From Fluviibacter sp048859965 (GTDB taxonomy: Bacteria > Pseudomonadota > Gammaproteobacteria > Burkholderiales > Rhodocyclaceae), in NCBI GenBank assembly GCA_048859965.1, contig JBLIZO010000089.1, positions 1 to 43,528 of the forward strand: a DNA stretch of 43,528 nt. Direction: 5' to 3'. Under the pieces are notes generated by a model. That model was not told the origin of the DNA and searched no databases. It saw nothing but the letters and a program-made list of their open reading frames with translations. Positions 17,582 to 26,423 of the stretch are shown one piece after another. Position numbers and translations under genes: made by a program. Each line of letters opens with the position of its first letter. Positions within the stretch are counted from its first letter, which is position 1.

Positions 17582-17658
17582 TGGCTGGGGAGGAAGGATT
17601 CGAACCTTCGCATGCCGGAATCAAAATCCGGTGCCTTAACCAGCTTGGCGACTCCCCA
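17582..17658 (-). tRNA. tRNA-Gln (anticodon UUG)
   Basis: A 77-nt cloverleaf with encoded CCA. The acceptor stem is TGGGGAG/CTCCCCA with discriminator G. The anticodon stem CCGGA/TCCGG encloses TTTTGAT, giving anticodon TTG. The T arm is GAAGG-TTCGAAT-CCTTC. It lies between ispE and prs, its usual neighbours. Confidence 0.97.
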
Positions 17659-17699
17659 ACACGCACCCCCCAAGGCAACCTTGCAGCGGTGAGGCCGGA

Positions 17700-17705
17700 A
17701 TTATA
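17700..17705 (-). promoter_or_regulatory. Putative -10 element for the tRNA-Gln/prs transcript
   Basis: A perfect TATAAT on the minus strand, about 42 nt upstream of the tRNA. The matching -35 (TGTGCA at 17722-17727, 16-nt spacer) is poor. Confidence 0.45.
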
Positions 17706-17767
17706 CCCAATATTTTGCTTTTGCACATCCCCCAGCAGCTTCTCGCCCAGCGCCATCCCTAACGGCG

Positions 17768-18691
17768 TCAGGCAGGCACCAGTTCCTCCAGCGGATGCCG
17801 ATCCAGACCCGGTGCAACCCAGGCCGCCCATGCCAACGGCACCCGCGTCATGACGGCCTGCGCGTTGGCTTTGTCATCAAAGACCGCAAAAACGCAGGCG
17901 CCCGACCCCGTCATGCGTACCCGACCAGCAGCCTCCGGCTGTGCCCCCAGCCAGGCCAGCGCCCGACCGACTTCGGGGTACAGTGCCACAGCGACGGCTT
18001 CCAGATCATTGACGCCCACCCCCTGGTCCAGCGCAGACGGCCAAGCCGTGGGCGCCATAGCTGGCGCGTCCCGCCGCAGATCCGGCGATGTAAAAATGCC
18101 GGACGTCGGCACCGAAACCCCTGGATGAATAATCAGATACCAGGCCGCTGGCAAAGCAACCGGGGACAACGCCTCGCCAACGCCTTCGGCAAAAGCGCTC
18201 TGTCCATAGACAAAAACCGGCACGTCTGCCCCCAGCGGCAAAGCGAGAGACAATAGTTCCTGATGGCTGCCGCCCAGTCGCCACAGGCTATTGAGCGCCA
18301 GCAGCACGGTGGCCGCATCCGAGCTGCCGCCCCCCAGGCCGCCCCCCATGGGCAGATATTTCTCGAGATGAATCGTCACACCATCGCGCACACCCGCCGC
18401 GCGGCGCAACGCTTCGGCGGCGCGCACCGTCAGATCGGTTTCCGGCGGCACACCGGGGATCGGATTGGCCAACACGACCCGGCCATCGCTACGCGGCACG
18501 AAACGGAGCAGGTCATGCAGACCGACAAAGCGGAACAGGGTCTGCAGAGTGTGATAGCCATCCGGGCGTCGACCGGTCACATGCAGAAAAAGATTCAGTT
18601 TGGCCGGTGCCGGATAGATCGACGACCAGTTCCATCGCATGGCCAACTGCGGGTCCGGCAAGACCGCGGCACGCTTGAAGCTCATGACCAT
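17768..18691 (-). CDS. ispE: 4-diphosphocytidyl-2-C-methyl-D-erythritol kinase
   Basis: GHMP-family kinase of the non-mevalonate isoprenoid pathway. From the ATG at 18691, 8 nt after the lolB stop, it is 307 aa. The start at 18640 (MRWNWSSIYPAPAKLNL) is a reasonable alternative at 290 aa. The longest frame (to 18766) would reach deep into lolB. Motifs are PAPAKLNLFLHVTGRRPDGYH (substrate site) and the ATP loop PMGGGLGGGSSDAATVLLAL. The C-terminal MTGSGACVFAVF is the third GHMP motif. LolB-ispE-tRNA-Gln-prs is the standard order. Confidence 0.96.
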   Translation of the reverse strand: MVMSFKRAAVLPDPQLAMRWNWSSIYPAPAKLNLFLHVTGRRPDGYHTLQTLFRFVGLHDLLRFVPRSDGRVVLANPIPGVPPETDLTVRAAEALRRAAGVRDGVTIHLEKYLPMGGGLGGGSSDAATVLLALNSLWRLGGSHQELLSLALPLGADVPVFVYGQSAFAEGVGEALSPVALPAAWYLIIHPGVSVPTSGIFTSPDLRRDAPAMAPTAWPSALDQGVGVNDLEAVAVALYPEVGRALAWLGAQPEAAGRVRMTGSGACVFAVFDDKANAQAVMTRVPLAWAAWVAPGLDRHPLEELVPA

Positions 18692-18699
18692 ACGACCGC

Positions 18700-19302
18700 T
18701 CAGGGCGCGGGTTGATCTGCGGGATCGCTGATCCCGTTCCATTCCGTCAGCGCCAGCCGCATCCACAGGCCACCCGGTCCGGCCATTTCAACGGCCAGCG
18801 GCCAGCCTTCTGGCGCCGGTGCCCCATAGCGGTACGTAAATTTCCAGCCGTGAGCCGACGCCCCCAATACGCGCGCCGATGTGTCACGTCCGTTGATGTC
18901 CTGGTTTGGCCATTGGGCATGCAGCCAACGGTCTGCTGGCACGTCGGGTAACGCGATGCCGGCCAGAGACGCGCCGAGGGCGCCCAGATTCGTTGCTTCG
19001 CCACGCTTGCCGGTCGCATCTTGCCAGCGCACACCTACAGGGGTGATTTCAACTTTTGCCAGGGTATTGCCCAGCGGCCCAATAAGCCAGAGCACGTCCT
19101 GGGCAGCCGAGTGCTGCCAGGCGAAGCGCCCCGCCACGGGTTCGCTTTCAACACCGCCGTCGAGCGGCATCTGTCCGGCAGCAAAACGCCCGGCCACCTG
19201 CCAGGTCGCTGCGCCATCCTGACCAACAGCGTCCGGCCCAGGCACATGCGCGCAAGCCACAACAAACCCGGCGGCAAACAACGCCAACAGTCGTTTAAAC
19301 AT
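18700..19302 (-). CDS. lolB: Outer-membrane lipoprotein insertion protein LolB
   Basis: LolB receives lipoproteins from periplasmic LolA and inserts them into the outer membrane; it is itself a lipoprotein. 200 aa, with a signal peptide ending VVACA, so Cys17 is the probable lipidated residue. The remainder, including WQVAGRFA and FAWQHSAAQDVLWLIGPLG, matches the LolB half-barrel start. Identification is strengthened by position between a TPR gene and ispE. It begins 2 bp after the TPR stop and ends 8 bp before ispE, so the three form one operon. It supports an outer-membrane (Gram-negative) host. Confidence 0.9.
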   Translation of the reverse strand: MFKRLLALFAAGFVVACAHVPGPDAVGQDGAATWQVAGRFAAGQMPLDGGVESEPVAGRFAWQHSAAQDVLWLIGPLGNTLAKVEITPVGVRWQDATGKRGEATNLGALGASLAGIALPDVPADRWLHAQWPNQDINGRDTSARVLGASAHGWKFTYRYGAPAPEGWPLAVEMAGPGGLWMRLALTEWNGISDPADQPAP

Positions 19303-19304
19303 GA

Positions 19305-21104
19305 TCAGAGATCCTGGTGACCCGGCGTCACACCCGCGGGTTTCATCGTGTTACCCAATGCTTTGAGCACCGCGTTATCGGGAAAGCGCTGGACGCCGGC
19401 CTGCCAAACGGCCCTGGCGTCGCCATGCCGCCCCATCGCATGCAACACCGCCACCTGGTGCGCCACGATTTCCGGATCGGCACGCAAGGCGGCCGCACGA
19501 TTCAGATAATCCAACGCCGTATCAAACTGCTTCTCCCGATAGGCCAGCCACCCCATGCTGTCGAGGATAAAAGGATCGTTGGGCGCCAACGCCAACGCTT
19601 TCTCGATCAAGGCGCGCGCCTCTTTGAGACGTTCGTTGCGATCAACGAACGTAAAACCGAGTGCGTTATAGGCTTGGGCGTACTTGGGATCCTGCTGGAT
19701 CACGGTACGCATGCTGCGCTCAAAGAGATCCATTCGCCCGAGACGCTCGGCCATCATGCCGAGTTCATAGCGCAAAGTGACGTTTTTCGGGTCTTTACTG
19801 ACCGCACGTTCCAACAACTGCAACGCCGCTTTTTTGTCACCGTGCTCACTCAGCAGGGTAGCCTCGCCGATCCGCAGTTCGGTACGTGCCGAGGCATCGG
19901 TGACCGACGTGCTCTGCAACAGCGTCCGCGCACCATCCAAATTACCTCGGCGCGCCATCAGGCTGGCGGCACGCAGCCGCGACGGCACCAAGTAATCACC
20001 TCGAGCAACCTGCTGGTAGTGCATAATCGCCTCGGCTTCCGCTACAGTAGCGGCCGACCCTTCACCAGGCCGGGTACGATCGAGGTCCGCCTGCGCTTCA
20101 TAAGCCAAGCCCAGGTTGTACTGAATCAGCGCCGTATCGATACTCTCAACCGCCAGCAACCGATTGAGTGCCTGAACGGCAAGATCCGGCGCCTGGGCTT
20201 GCACCGCCACCGCTGCCGCAGCAAATAGCGGCTCAGGCGCAACCGTGGTCATGGCGAGCAGTTGCACCACTTGCGCACGCGCTTCGGACAAGCGTCCCAT
20301 GCTCAACAGTTGCTGTGCATAAAGCGCACGAATCGTGGCGGCATTCGGATGGCCGGCGAGGAACTCGGCAAAGATCGTCAGCACAGCCTCCGGCGACTGT
20401 CCAGAAAGAATCTGAGCTTCCAACAACGCCGCCGACTCTGAATCGGGCTCGGCCCGGCGTACGTTACGAACCGCCGCCAGCGCCCCTGTCGCATCGCCGG
20501 CACGCAGCGCCATCTGCGCCCGCGCCAGTTGGGCCGATGAGAGCGACAGATAAGGCGCCGTCACACTATCCACCAGCGCTTGCGCCAGCTTCGGGTCGGC
20601 CTGTGGCGGAAAGCGTTGGGGCAATTGCAGAAAGGCCTTGCTACGCTGATCCGGCGGCAGCAACGCCAGATAACGGGTCAGAACTGGCGCCGCCGCCGCA
20701 TATTGGCCCGCCAGGATTTGCATACCCGACAAAGCGCTGAGCGCATCGGCAGATTCCGGCTCGCGTTCAGCCCACAAGCGCGCTGTCTCGAGCATGAGCT
20801 CTGGCCGACGATTGATCGCTGCAAGCTCTAGCGTGCGTTTGAAAATATCAGGATCGTTGTATTTCAGCGCCAGATCCGCATAAGCAGCCAGCGCCACCTG
20901 GGGTTTGTCGCGCTTGAGCGCGATCTCGCCAAGAATGACCTCGAACACCACCTGCGGTGGCGTATCGGTTGATGCGACAGGCGGTGCCGACTCGGCGTGA
21001 GCACCGGGCGCCGCCAGAAGCAGCGCAGTCAACGCGCCGCCAAAGCAACGGCGCACACTGACGACACGCTTAAAAGATGAAAATAGGTTTTGCAGGAACG
21101 GCAT
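19305..21104 (-). CDS. Secreted tetratricopeptide-repeat protein
   Basis: 599 aa with an N-terminal signal (RRCFGGALTALLLAAPGAHA, cut near residue 37). Many TPR-like helical repeats span the mature protein. The clearest are in the C-terminal third, around YAQAYNALGFTFVDRNERL and DPFILDSMGWLAYREKQFD. Proteins of this kind commonly precede lolB in gammaproteobacteria. Probably a periplasmic scaffold, but no partner is known. It is divergent from mutM, with 63 bp between starts. Alternative upstream starts are not available. Confidence 0.85.
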   Translation of the reverse strand: MPFLQNLFSSFKRVVSVRRCFGGALTALLLAAPGAHAESAPPVASTDTPPQVVFEVILGEIALKRDKPQVALAAYADLALKYNDPDIFKRTLELAAINRRPELMLETARLWAEREPESADALSALSGMQILAGQYAAAAPVLTRYLALLPPDQRSKAFLQLPQRFPPQADPKLAQALVDSVTAPYLSLSSAQLARAQMALRAGDATGALAAVRNVRRAEPDSESAALLEAQILSGQSPEAVLTIFAEFLAGHPNAATIRALYAQQLLSMGRLSEARAQVVQLLAMTTVAPEPLFAAAAVAVQAQAPDLAVQALNRLLAVESIDTALIQYNLGLAYEAQADLDRTRPGEGSAATVAEAEAIMHYQQVARGDYLVPSRLRAASLMARRGNLDGARTLLQSTSVTDASARTELRIGEATLLSEHGDKKAALQLLERAVSKDPKNVTLRYELGMMAERLGRMDLFERSMRTVIQQDPKYAQAYNALGFTFVDRNERLKEARALIEKALALAPNDPFILDSMGWLAYREKQFDTALDYLNRAAALRADPEIVAHQVAVLHAMGRHGDARAVWQAGVQRFPDNAVLKALGNTMKPAGVTPGHQDL

Positions 21105-21167
21105 GGTGGCGCTATCTTATCCCGTCTTGACCAATTACGCCGCTACACTGCCTCAGGAACCCGACCG

Positions 21168-22004
21168 ATGCCTGAACTCCCCGAAGTTGAAGTCAGCCGT
21201 TTAGGGCTGCTGCCAGAACTGGCTGGGCGAACGATCACGGGCGCGACGACCCGAACGCCCAAGCTGCGTTATCCGCTTCCCACCCAGCTGGCCAAACGGC
21301 TCACGGGTGGACGGTTGGCCGGTATCCGCCGCCGTGCCAAATACCTGCTCTTTGACATTGACCGCCTGCCCGAAGACCAAACCGCTACGCTCATTCTGCA
21401 TCTGGGTATGTCCGGCAGCCTGCGCATTGTGCCGATCGGCACCCCGCCACAGCCGCACGACCATGTGGACATCGAATTCGATGACAAGGTGCTGCGTTTG
21501 CGTGACCCACGACGTTTTGGCGCACTCCTCTGGCATGACCCTGCCCGCCCCATTGAGGAACATCCGCTCATCGCCGTACTCGGCGTGGAGCCGCTGGAAG
21601 AAAGCTTTGACGGGGAATGGCTGCACGACCGTCTTCGCAAACGCTCGGGGCCGATCAAGCCCGTACTCATGGACAGCCATATGGTGGTCGGCATCGGCAA
21701 CATCTATGCCGCCGAGAGTCTGTTTTTGTCGGGCATCTCACCGCTGCGCTCGGCGCAGAAAATCAGCGCGGCACGCTGTGATCGCTTGGCCGATGCGGTA
21801 AAGCAAACACTGTCGGCAGCCGTCGCCGCTGGCGGCTCCAGCGTGCGAGATTATGTGCATTCGGACGGCGGTGCAGGTTGCTTTCAACTGCAATGCGCCG
21901 TGTATGAGCGCGAGAGCGAGCCCTGCGTCAGCTGCGGCAAACCGATCCGTAAGATCCGGCAGGCAGGGCGCTCGACGTTTTACTGCCCCAATTGCCAGAA
22001 ATAA
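21168..22004 (+). CDS. mutM: Formamidopyrimidine-DNA glycosylase
   Basis: Removes 8-oxoguanine and FapyG from DNA. Start fixed at ATG 21168 because the catalytic N-terminus must be MPELPEVE: Pro2 is the Schiff-base nucleophile and Glu3 the acid. The longer frame would bury it. 278 aa. Lys58 (RRAKYLLFD) and the H2TH segment VVGIGNIYAAESLF are intact. The C-terminal zinc finger CVSCGKPIRK...CPNCQK has all four cysteines. One small oddity is Cys in GAGCFQLQ where many homologues have Tyr. Confidence 0.97.
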   Translation: MPELPEVEVSRLGLLPELAGRTITGATTRTPKLRYPLPTQLAKRLTGGRLAGIRRRAKYLLFDIDRLPEDQTATLILHLGMSGSLRIVPIGTPPQPHDHVDIEFDDKVLRLRDPRRFGALLWHDPARPIEEHPLIAVLGVEPLEESFDGEWLHDRLRKRSGPIKPVLMDSHMVVGIGNIYAAESLFLSGISPLRSAQKISAARCDRLADAVKQTLSAAVAAGGSSVRDYVHSDGGAGCFQLQCAVYERESEPCVSCGKPIRKIRQAGRSTFYCPNCQK

Positions 22005-22044
22005 ACGATGTTCGCGCTGTGATGTCCGGCATGGACTCGCAGCT

Positions 22045-22172
22045 CAGGTGCCGCTACGCGCCAATTCGCTGCTCACGCACACCGAACACCACAATGAAGC
22101 GCCTGCGGTCGTGCAGGCTCACCGATGCGCTTGCGGAGTGAATTGGCGCGAGTGAAAACGAAGCGGCACCTG
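22045..22172. repeat. Long imperfect palindrome between mutM and ferredoxin gene
   Basis: The 201-bp gap after mutM holds nested inverted repeats sharing one centre near 22109. The outer arms are AGGTGCCGCT at 22046-22055 and its complement at 22162-22171. The inner arms are CGCGCCAATTC at 22058-22068 and its complement at 22140-22150. A central hairpin is GCCTGC/GCAGGC at 22101-22118. The right side has about 10 extra bases between inner and outer arms. No ORF fits. It may be a REP- or MITE-like element or a structured transcript. No second copy was seen in this window. Confidence 0.65.
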
Positions 22173-22205
22173 AACGAGGCAGGTGGATCAATGAGCCCGC
22201 CCTAA

Positions 22206-22454
22206 TCACTTACCAGTTAATTTCTCGTACTTGGCCCACAGCTGCTCCTGGTTCTCGACGTGCGCCGGATCCTTCGGAATACAGTCGACAGGGCAAACCT
22301 GTTGGCACTGCGGTTCATCGTAGTGACCCACGCACTCGGTGCACTTGTTCGGGTCGATTTCGTAAATTTCCGGACCCTGCGAAATGGCCTCGTTCGGGCA
22401 CTCGGGTTCGCAGACATCACAGTTGATGCACTCATCGGTAATCATGAGCGACAT
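22206..22454 (-). CDS. 2[4Fe-4S] ferredoxin, YfhL/Fdx type
   Basis: 82-aa electron carrier. The first cluster motif is CINCDVCEPECP (Cys9, 12, 15, 19). The second is CTEC...CQQVCPVDCI, with the 7-8 residue insertion between the second and third cysteines characteristic of the Alvin/YfhL group of low-potential ferredoxins. A C-terminal helix (EQLWAKYEKLTGK) follows. The first and second in-frame Met are three residues apart; the upstream sequence favours MSLM. It lies downstream of coaD on the same strand, as in many pseudomonads. The redox partner is unknown. Confidence 0.93.
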   Translation of the reverse strand: MSLMITDECINCDVCEPECPNEAISQGPEIYEIDPNKCTECVGHYDEPQCQQVCPVDCIPKDPAHVENQEQLWAKYEKLTGK

Positions 22455-22528
22455 GGCAGGCTCCTGGACAACGTTTCAGTAAAAATGTGATTCTCGCCGA
22501 TCGGGGCTTTTTCCGCCAGCCCGCGCGC

Positions 22529-23029
22529 TCAATCGGCTGATTTTCCCCAGCCGCGCGCAATGAAGCATTGGTTGATATGCGGTGACACAAAAGAACTGAC
22601 GTCGCCGCCCAGACGGGCGATCTCACGCACCATGGTGGCCGAAACAAACATATGACGCTCACCGGGCGTGAGAAAGACCGTTTCCACTTCCGGGTATAGG
22701 CGGCGATTCATGCCGGCCATCTGGAACTCGTATTCAAAGTCAGATACCGCGCGCAGACCACGGATCAGCACCTTGGCCTTCTGCGCATGCACGAAATCCA
22801 TGAGCAGCCCGTCAAAGCCGACAACACGCACATTTTTGAACGGCGCCAGCACGGTCTTGGCCATATCCACGCGATCCTGCAGCGTAAAGACGGGGGACTT
22901 GGCACGGCTTTCGGCAATGGCCAGCACGACTTCGTCGAACAAACCGGCCGCGCGACGCACCAAATCTTCATGGCCGCAGGTCAGTGGGTCAAAGGTGCCG
23001 GGGTAAATAGCGATTTCACGTTTCAGCAT
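22529..23029 (-). CDS. coaD: Phosphopantetheine adenylyltransferase
   Basis: Penultimate step of coenzyme A synthesis. The open frame extends to 23296, but the family N-terminus is MLKREIAIYPGTFDPLTCGHEDL. That sets ATG 23029 and gives 166 aa, the usual length. The nucleotidyltransferase motif TxGH is TCGH (usually TNGH). RGLRAVSDFEYEFQMAGMNR and SATMVREIARLGGDVSSFV are the conserved substrate and ATP segments. Its start lies 1 bp after the rsmD stop, so the two are translationally linked. Confidence 0.97.
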   Translation of the reverse strand: MLKREIAIYPGTFDPLTCGHEDLVRRAAGLFDEVVLAIAESRAKSPVFTLQDRVDMAKTVLAPFKNVRVVGFDGLLMDFVHAQKAKVLIRGLRAVSDFEYEFQMAGMNRRLYPEVETVFLTPGERHMFVSATMVREIARLGGDVSSFVSPHINQCFIARGWGKSAD

Positions 23030-23030
23030 A

Positions 23031-23627
23031 TCAGGCAGATCCGGTCGGTAACGCATACGCGTACAGATGATAATGCACTTGCCCGGCCTTGCCCTGTTTG
23101 ATACAGGAAAGACCCGGCGCGGGCTGCGCCGGCAGCGGCTGTTCGGACTCCATGTAGAGCCGGGCGCCATCGGCCAGATGCGGCAACAACGGCATGATGA
23201 TCCGATCCAGCCACCCCTGTCCATAGGGCGGGTCAAGAAACACCAGATCCAGGGGTTCAGCCGCAGGGCGTGCCAGATAGGCCAAGGCATCGGCACAGAC
23301 TACTTGCACACCGGGTTCATTGAGCAATGTTGCGGCGGCCTGCAGGCTTTTCGCCACACGCGGCGCCTGCTCCACCAGCGTCACCGAGGCAGCCCCCCGG
23401 GAAACGGCTTCAAAACCGAGTGCACCCGACCCGGCAAACAGGTCCAGGCAATGCCAACCTGCCAGATTTTGTCCCAGCCAGTTGAATAGCGTTTCACGCA
23501 CGCGGTCCGGTGTCGGCCGTAACCCCGGCGCATCCGCTACCGGCAGCTTGCGGCCACGATGCCGGCCACCGATAACGCGCACCTGGCTCGGGCGTACACC
23601 CGCAGCCCGTTGAACCGAGCGGCCCAT
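23031..23627 (-). CDS. rsmD: 16S rRNA (guanine(966)-N2)-methyltransferase
   Basis: SAM-dependent methyltransferase acting on G966 of 16S rRNA in the 30S subunit. 198 aa. The SAM-binding motif I is LDLFAGSGALGFEAVSRGA, and the catalytic motif IV is FLDPPYGQGW. The N-terminal VRVIGGRHRGRKLPV is characteristic of RsmD. It lies between the M16 peptidase pair and coaD, the standard gammaproteobacterial position. It starts 5 bp after the M16 stop and ends 1 bp before coaD. Confidence 0.96.
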   Translation of the reverse strand: MGRSVQRAAGVRPSQVRVIGGRHRGRKLPVADAPGLRPTPDRVRETLFNWLGQNLAGWHCLDLFAGSGALGFEAVSRGAASVTLVEQAPRVAKSLQAAATLLNEPGVQVVCADALAYLARPAAEPLDLVFLDPPYGQGWLDRIIMPLLPHLADGARLYMESEQPLPAQPAPGLSCIKQGKAGQVHYHLYAYALPTGSA

Positions 23628-23632
23628 GCGGC

Positions 23633-24943
23633 TTAGTCCGTAGCGACGCGTACGGTCACCAGGTGCTCTGGCGACACATGGCTACGGAACGCCTCGCGCA
23701 CCTTTTCCGGCGTCAATGCACGCACACGGGCGGGATACTGCACCAACCAATCGGTGGGCAACCCGTAAAAGACCATGACGCCCAGATTCGCTGCGAGCTT
23801 GCTGTTTGAATCAATGCGCAGCGCGAAGCCACCGGCGATATTGTCTTGTGCCGCCTTCAACTGCGCCGCCGTCGGGCCCTGCGCGCGAAAATCACCCACC
23901 ACCTGATTCACCACCTTGAGTGCATCGTCGGCCTGATTGCGCCTGGTTTCCAGACCGATGGTAAACGGGCCTTGCACCAACTGCGGCTGGAAGTAGCTGT
24001 AAACACTGTAGGCATAACCCCGGTCTTCGCGCACGGCTTTGGTCAACAGCGATACAAAACCGCCGCCACCCAGCGTGTAGTTACCCACTTGTAACGCAAT
24101 CTGCTCGGGGTCATCACGTGACACACTCGGCATACCAACCAGCAGATGCGACTGCGAGGCCGGATGCTCGACACGGACAACCCGTGCTTGTGTAACGGCA
24201 GGCGCGGGCAACTGTCGCGGAACATCGGCCTGGTCCGTCGGCAGACCTGACAGCAACTGGCCCGCCAACGTTTCGGCCTCGGGGCGCGTCAGGTCACCGA
24301 CAATCGCCACACTCGCCCGCCCGGGCGTGAAGTGGCGACGCCAGAACGTCGTCACATCACCATGCGTCAATCCTTCGACCGAAGCGGGTGTTGCCAGGCG
24401 GCCGTACGGATGCGCCGGGTAGATTGCCGACATGTAGGCGCGCTGCGCCAGCACCTGCGGCTTGGTCAGCGCCTCCTTGAGCGCAGCGACGGCACGCGCC
24501 TGATCGCGCTTGAAGATCATGCGATCAAACTGCGGTTGCCCCATCACATCGCTCATCAAACCGAAAGCTACCTGACGGCGATCCGGATCCGACAAGGTGC
24601 GCAATGACAGCGTAGCGCTGTCGAGCCCGGCGCCAACCGACAGCGTGGCGCCGATGTCCGCCAGTGTTTCCGCCACCTGCTGTTCGTTGCGCGCGCCCGC
24701 TCCCTGATCCATCAGGCTGGCGGTCAACGAGGCCAGCCCGGGTTTATCGGCCGGATCAAATGCCGAGCCCGCCAGAAACAGTACCTGCACGTCAATGATC
24801 GGCAAGGCGTGCGTCTCGATGAAATAGACCCGAGCGCCCTGTGGGGTCACCCACGACTGTACAGGCGCTGCGCTCACCACGTCACACCAACCGGCCGCCA
24901 ACACGACAAGCGCCGCGATCCATTGCTTGAATTGCTTGTTCAT
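23633..24943 (-). CDS. Periplasmic M16-family peptidase homologue, non-catalytic subunit
   Basis: 436 aa. The start at ATG 24943 (MNKQFKQW) is chosen from four nearby ATGs because GAGG lies 6 nt upstream. The longest frame would overlap the upstream gene. A signal peptide ends near VVSAA. The M16 fold is recognisable, but the zinc motif HxxEH is absent: the equivalent segment reads KPGLASLTASLMDQGAG. This is the pattern of the alpha-like subunit of two-gene M16 peptidases, which pairs with a catalytic partner, here the gene 16 bp upstream. The C-terminal GGGFVSLLTKAVREDRGYAYSV segment is typical of the substrate-binding R/Y pair domain. Substrate unknown. Confidence 0.88.
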   Translation of the reverse strand: MNKQFKQWIAALVVLAAGWCDVVSAAPVQSWVTPQGARVYFIETHALPIIDVQVLFLAGSAFDPADKPGLASLTASLMDQGAGARNEQQVAETLADIGATLSVGAGLDSATLSLRTLSDPDRRQVAFGLMSDVMGQPQFDRMIFKRDQARAVAALKEALTKPQVLAQRAYMSAIYPAHPYGRLATPASVEGLTHGDVTTFWRRHFTPGRASVAIVGDLTRPEAETLAGQLLSGLPTDQADVPRQLPAPAVTQARVVRVEHPASQSHLLVGMPSVSRDDPEQIALQVGNYTLGGGGFVSLLTKAVREDRGYAYSVYSYFQPQLVQGPFTIGLETRRNQADDALKVVNQVVGDFRAQGPTAAQLKAAQDNIAGGFALRIDSNSKLAANLGVMVFYGLPTDWLVQYPARVRALTPEKVREAFRSHVSPEHLVTVRVATD

Positions 24944-24959
24944 CATCATCCTCATGTGC

Positions 24960-26378
24960 TCAGTGGCGACCCTGGGCTTGTACGGCCTGAGCACGTTTGG
25001 CACGCTCTCGCTGCGCCGCCTCATCGAGTGGTTGTGGCGTCAGACGCGCGATCGTCAACTGCTCGTCGGTGAAATAGGTTTGTGCGACCCGCTGCACATC
25101 GGCTGCCGTCACAGCATTCAGCTTATCGAGCATCAGATCGCTTGTCCGCCAGCCATAGCCTAATGTTTCCAGCATACCGATCTCCATGGCCTGGCCCATG
25201 ACGGAATCCTTTTTATAGACCTCGGCAGCCCGCAACTGACTGCGCGCCCGCGTCAGTTCTGACTCGGTCACACCTTCCCTGGCCACCACTGCCAAGGCAC
25301 GGCGAATCGCCTGCTCCAGCTCTGCCACGGTATGCCCCGGCCGTGGCGATGCCTGCAGGATGAACATACCGGGCCCACGGTTCATGGCGTCATAACTGGC
25401 ATCGACCGAAACCGCAATTTGCTGCTCGCGCACCAGCGCTGTCGGCAGACGGGCAGCTTCATGGCCATCCAGAATCTGTGCCAGCATTTCCAGCGCGTAC
25501 GGGTCGATATCCTGCTGAGGATCGGCCAGACGGGGCGCTTTCCAACCCATCACCAGCAACGGCAGATCCGCCGGTGCCTTGACCTCCAACTGACGCAAAC
25601 CGGCCTGGACCGGTTCCTCGTACTGCTTTCGCTCAACCATCTTCCGCGACGGGATACGGCCATAAGTGTCGCGTGCCCACGCAAAAACCTCGGCGTGATT
25701 GACATCCCCCACCACGACCAGCGTTGCATTGTTCGGTACATACCAGCGGCGATACCAGTCGCGCACATCACCCACCTTCATCTGCTCCAGATCGCTCATC
25801 CAGCCGATCACCGGCCGCCGATAGGGGTGTGCCTGCCAGGCTACGGCGTTCATGGCCTCATGCACGCGCGCGGAGGACTGATCATCGGTGCGCATCCGGC
25901 GCTCTTCCATGATGACCTGGATTTCCTTGTCGTAACCGGCGGGATCCAGCGTCAGATGACGCATACGATCTGCTTCCAACGCCATCACGGTTTTAAGCTG
26001 GCCAGCCGGCACCTGCTGAAAATAGGCCGTGTAATCGGTGCTGGTAAACGCATTGTCGCGCCCGCCAACCGCCGCAACACGGCGGTTGAATTCACCTGGC
26101 CCGACGCTTGGCGTGCCCTTGAACATCATATGCTCGGTCACATGCGCCACACCGGTGACGCCATCATGTTCGTCGATGCTGCCGACTCGGTACCAGACCA
26201 TCTGCACGGCGGTCGGCGCACGATGGTCTTCGCGAACGACGACCCGCATGCCGTTATCCAGGCGGGTCTCAAATGTGTTCCCATTGGCACCACCGGCGGC
26301 CCCGGCGACGAGCGAGGCAGCGCTCAATGAGGACGCCAGCAAAAAAATTCGTATCAATCGAAGTGACATGGTTGTCAT
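24960..26378 (-). CDS. Periplasmic M16-family zinc metallopeptidase, catalytic subunit
   Basis: 472 aa with a signal peptide (FLLASSLSAASLVAGAAG). The inverted zinc motif HVTEH, in GVAHVTEHMMFKGT, supplies two His ligands and the catalytic Glu; a downstream acidic residue would complete the site. It is the beta-like subunit and the next gene lacks the motif, so a heterodimeric peptidase is likely. ATG 26378 is used, with ATG three codons later as an alternative; neither has a strong Shine-Dalgarno sequence. It is divergent from ftsY with 45 bp between starts. Members of this pair are thought to degrade peptides in the periplasm. Confidence 0.92.
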   Translation of the reverse strand: MTTMSLRLIRIFLLASSLSAASLVAGAAGGANGNTFETRLDNGMRVVVREDHRAPTAVQMVWYRVGSIDEHDGVTGVAHVTEHMMFKGTPSVGPGEFNRRVAAVGGRDNAFTSTDYTAYFQQVPAGQLKTVMALEADRMRHLTLDPAGYDKEIQVIMEERRMRTDDQSSARVHEAMNAVAWQAHPYRRPVIGWMSDLEQMKVGDVRDWYRRWYVPNNATLVVVGDVNHAEVFAWARDTYGRIPSRKMVERKQYEEPVQAGLRQLEVKAPADLPLLVMGWKAPRLADPQQDIDPYALEMLAQILDGHEAARLPTALVREQQIAVSVDASYDAMNRGPGMFILQASPRPGHTVAELEQAIRRALAVVAREGVTESELTRARSQLRAAEVYKKDSVMGQAMEIGMLETLGYGWRTSDLMLDKLNAVTAADVQRVAQTYFTDEQLTIARLTPQPLDEAAQRERAKRAQAVQAQGRH

Positions 26379-26423
26379 GGCTCTGGGCTAGAATCAGGAG
26401 ATTGTTAAGGATACCCGTGCATC

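Noticed and set aside
25332..26330. 332-codon frame antisense to the catalytic M16 gene
   Set aside because: Shadow of a confident coding region, without signal peptide, domain or ribosome-binding site.
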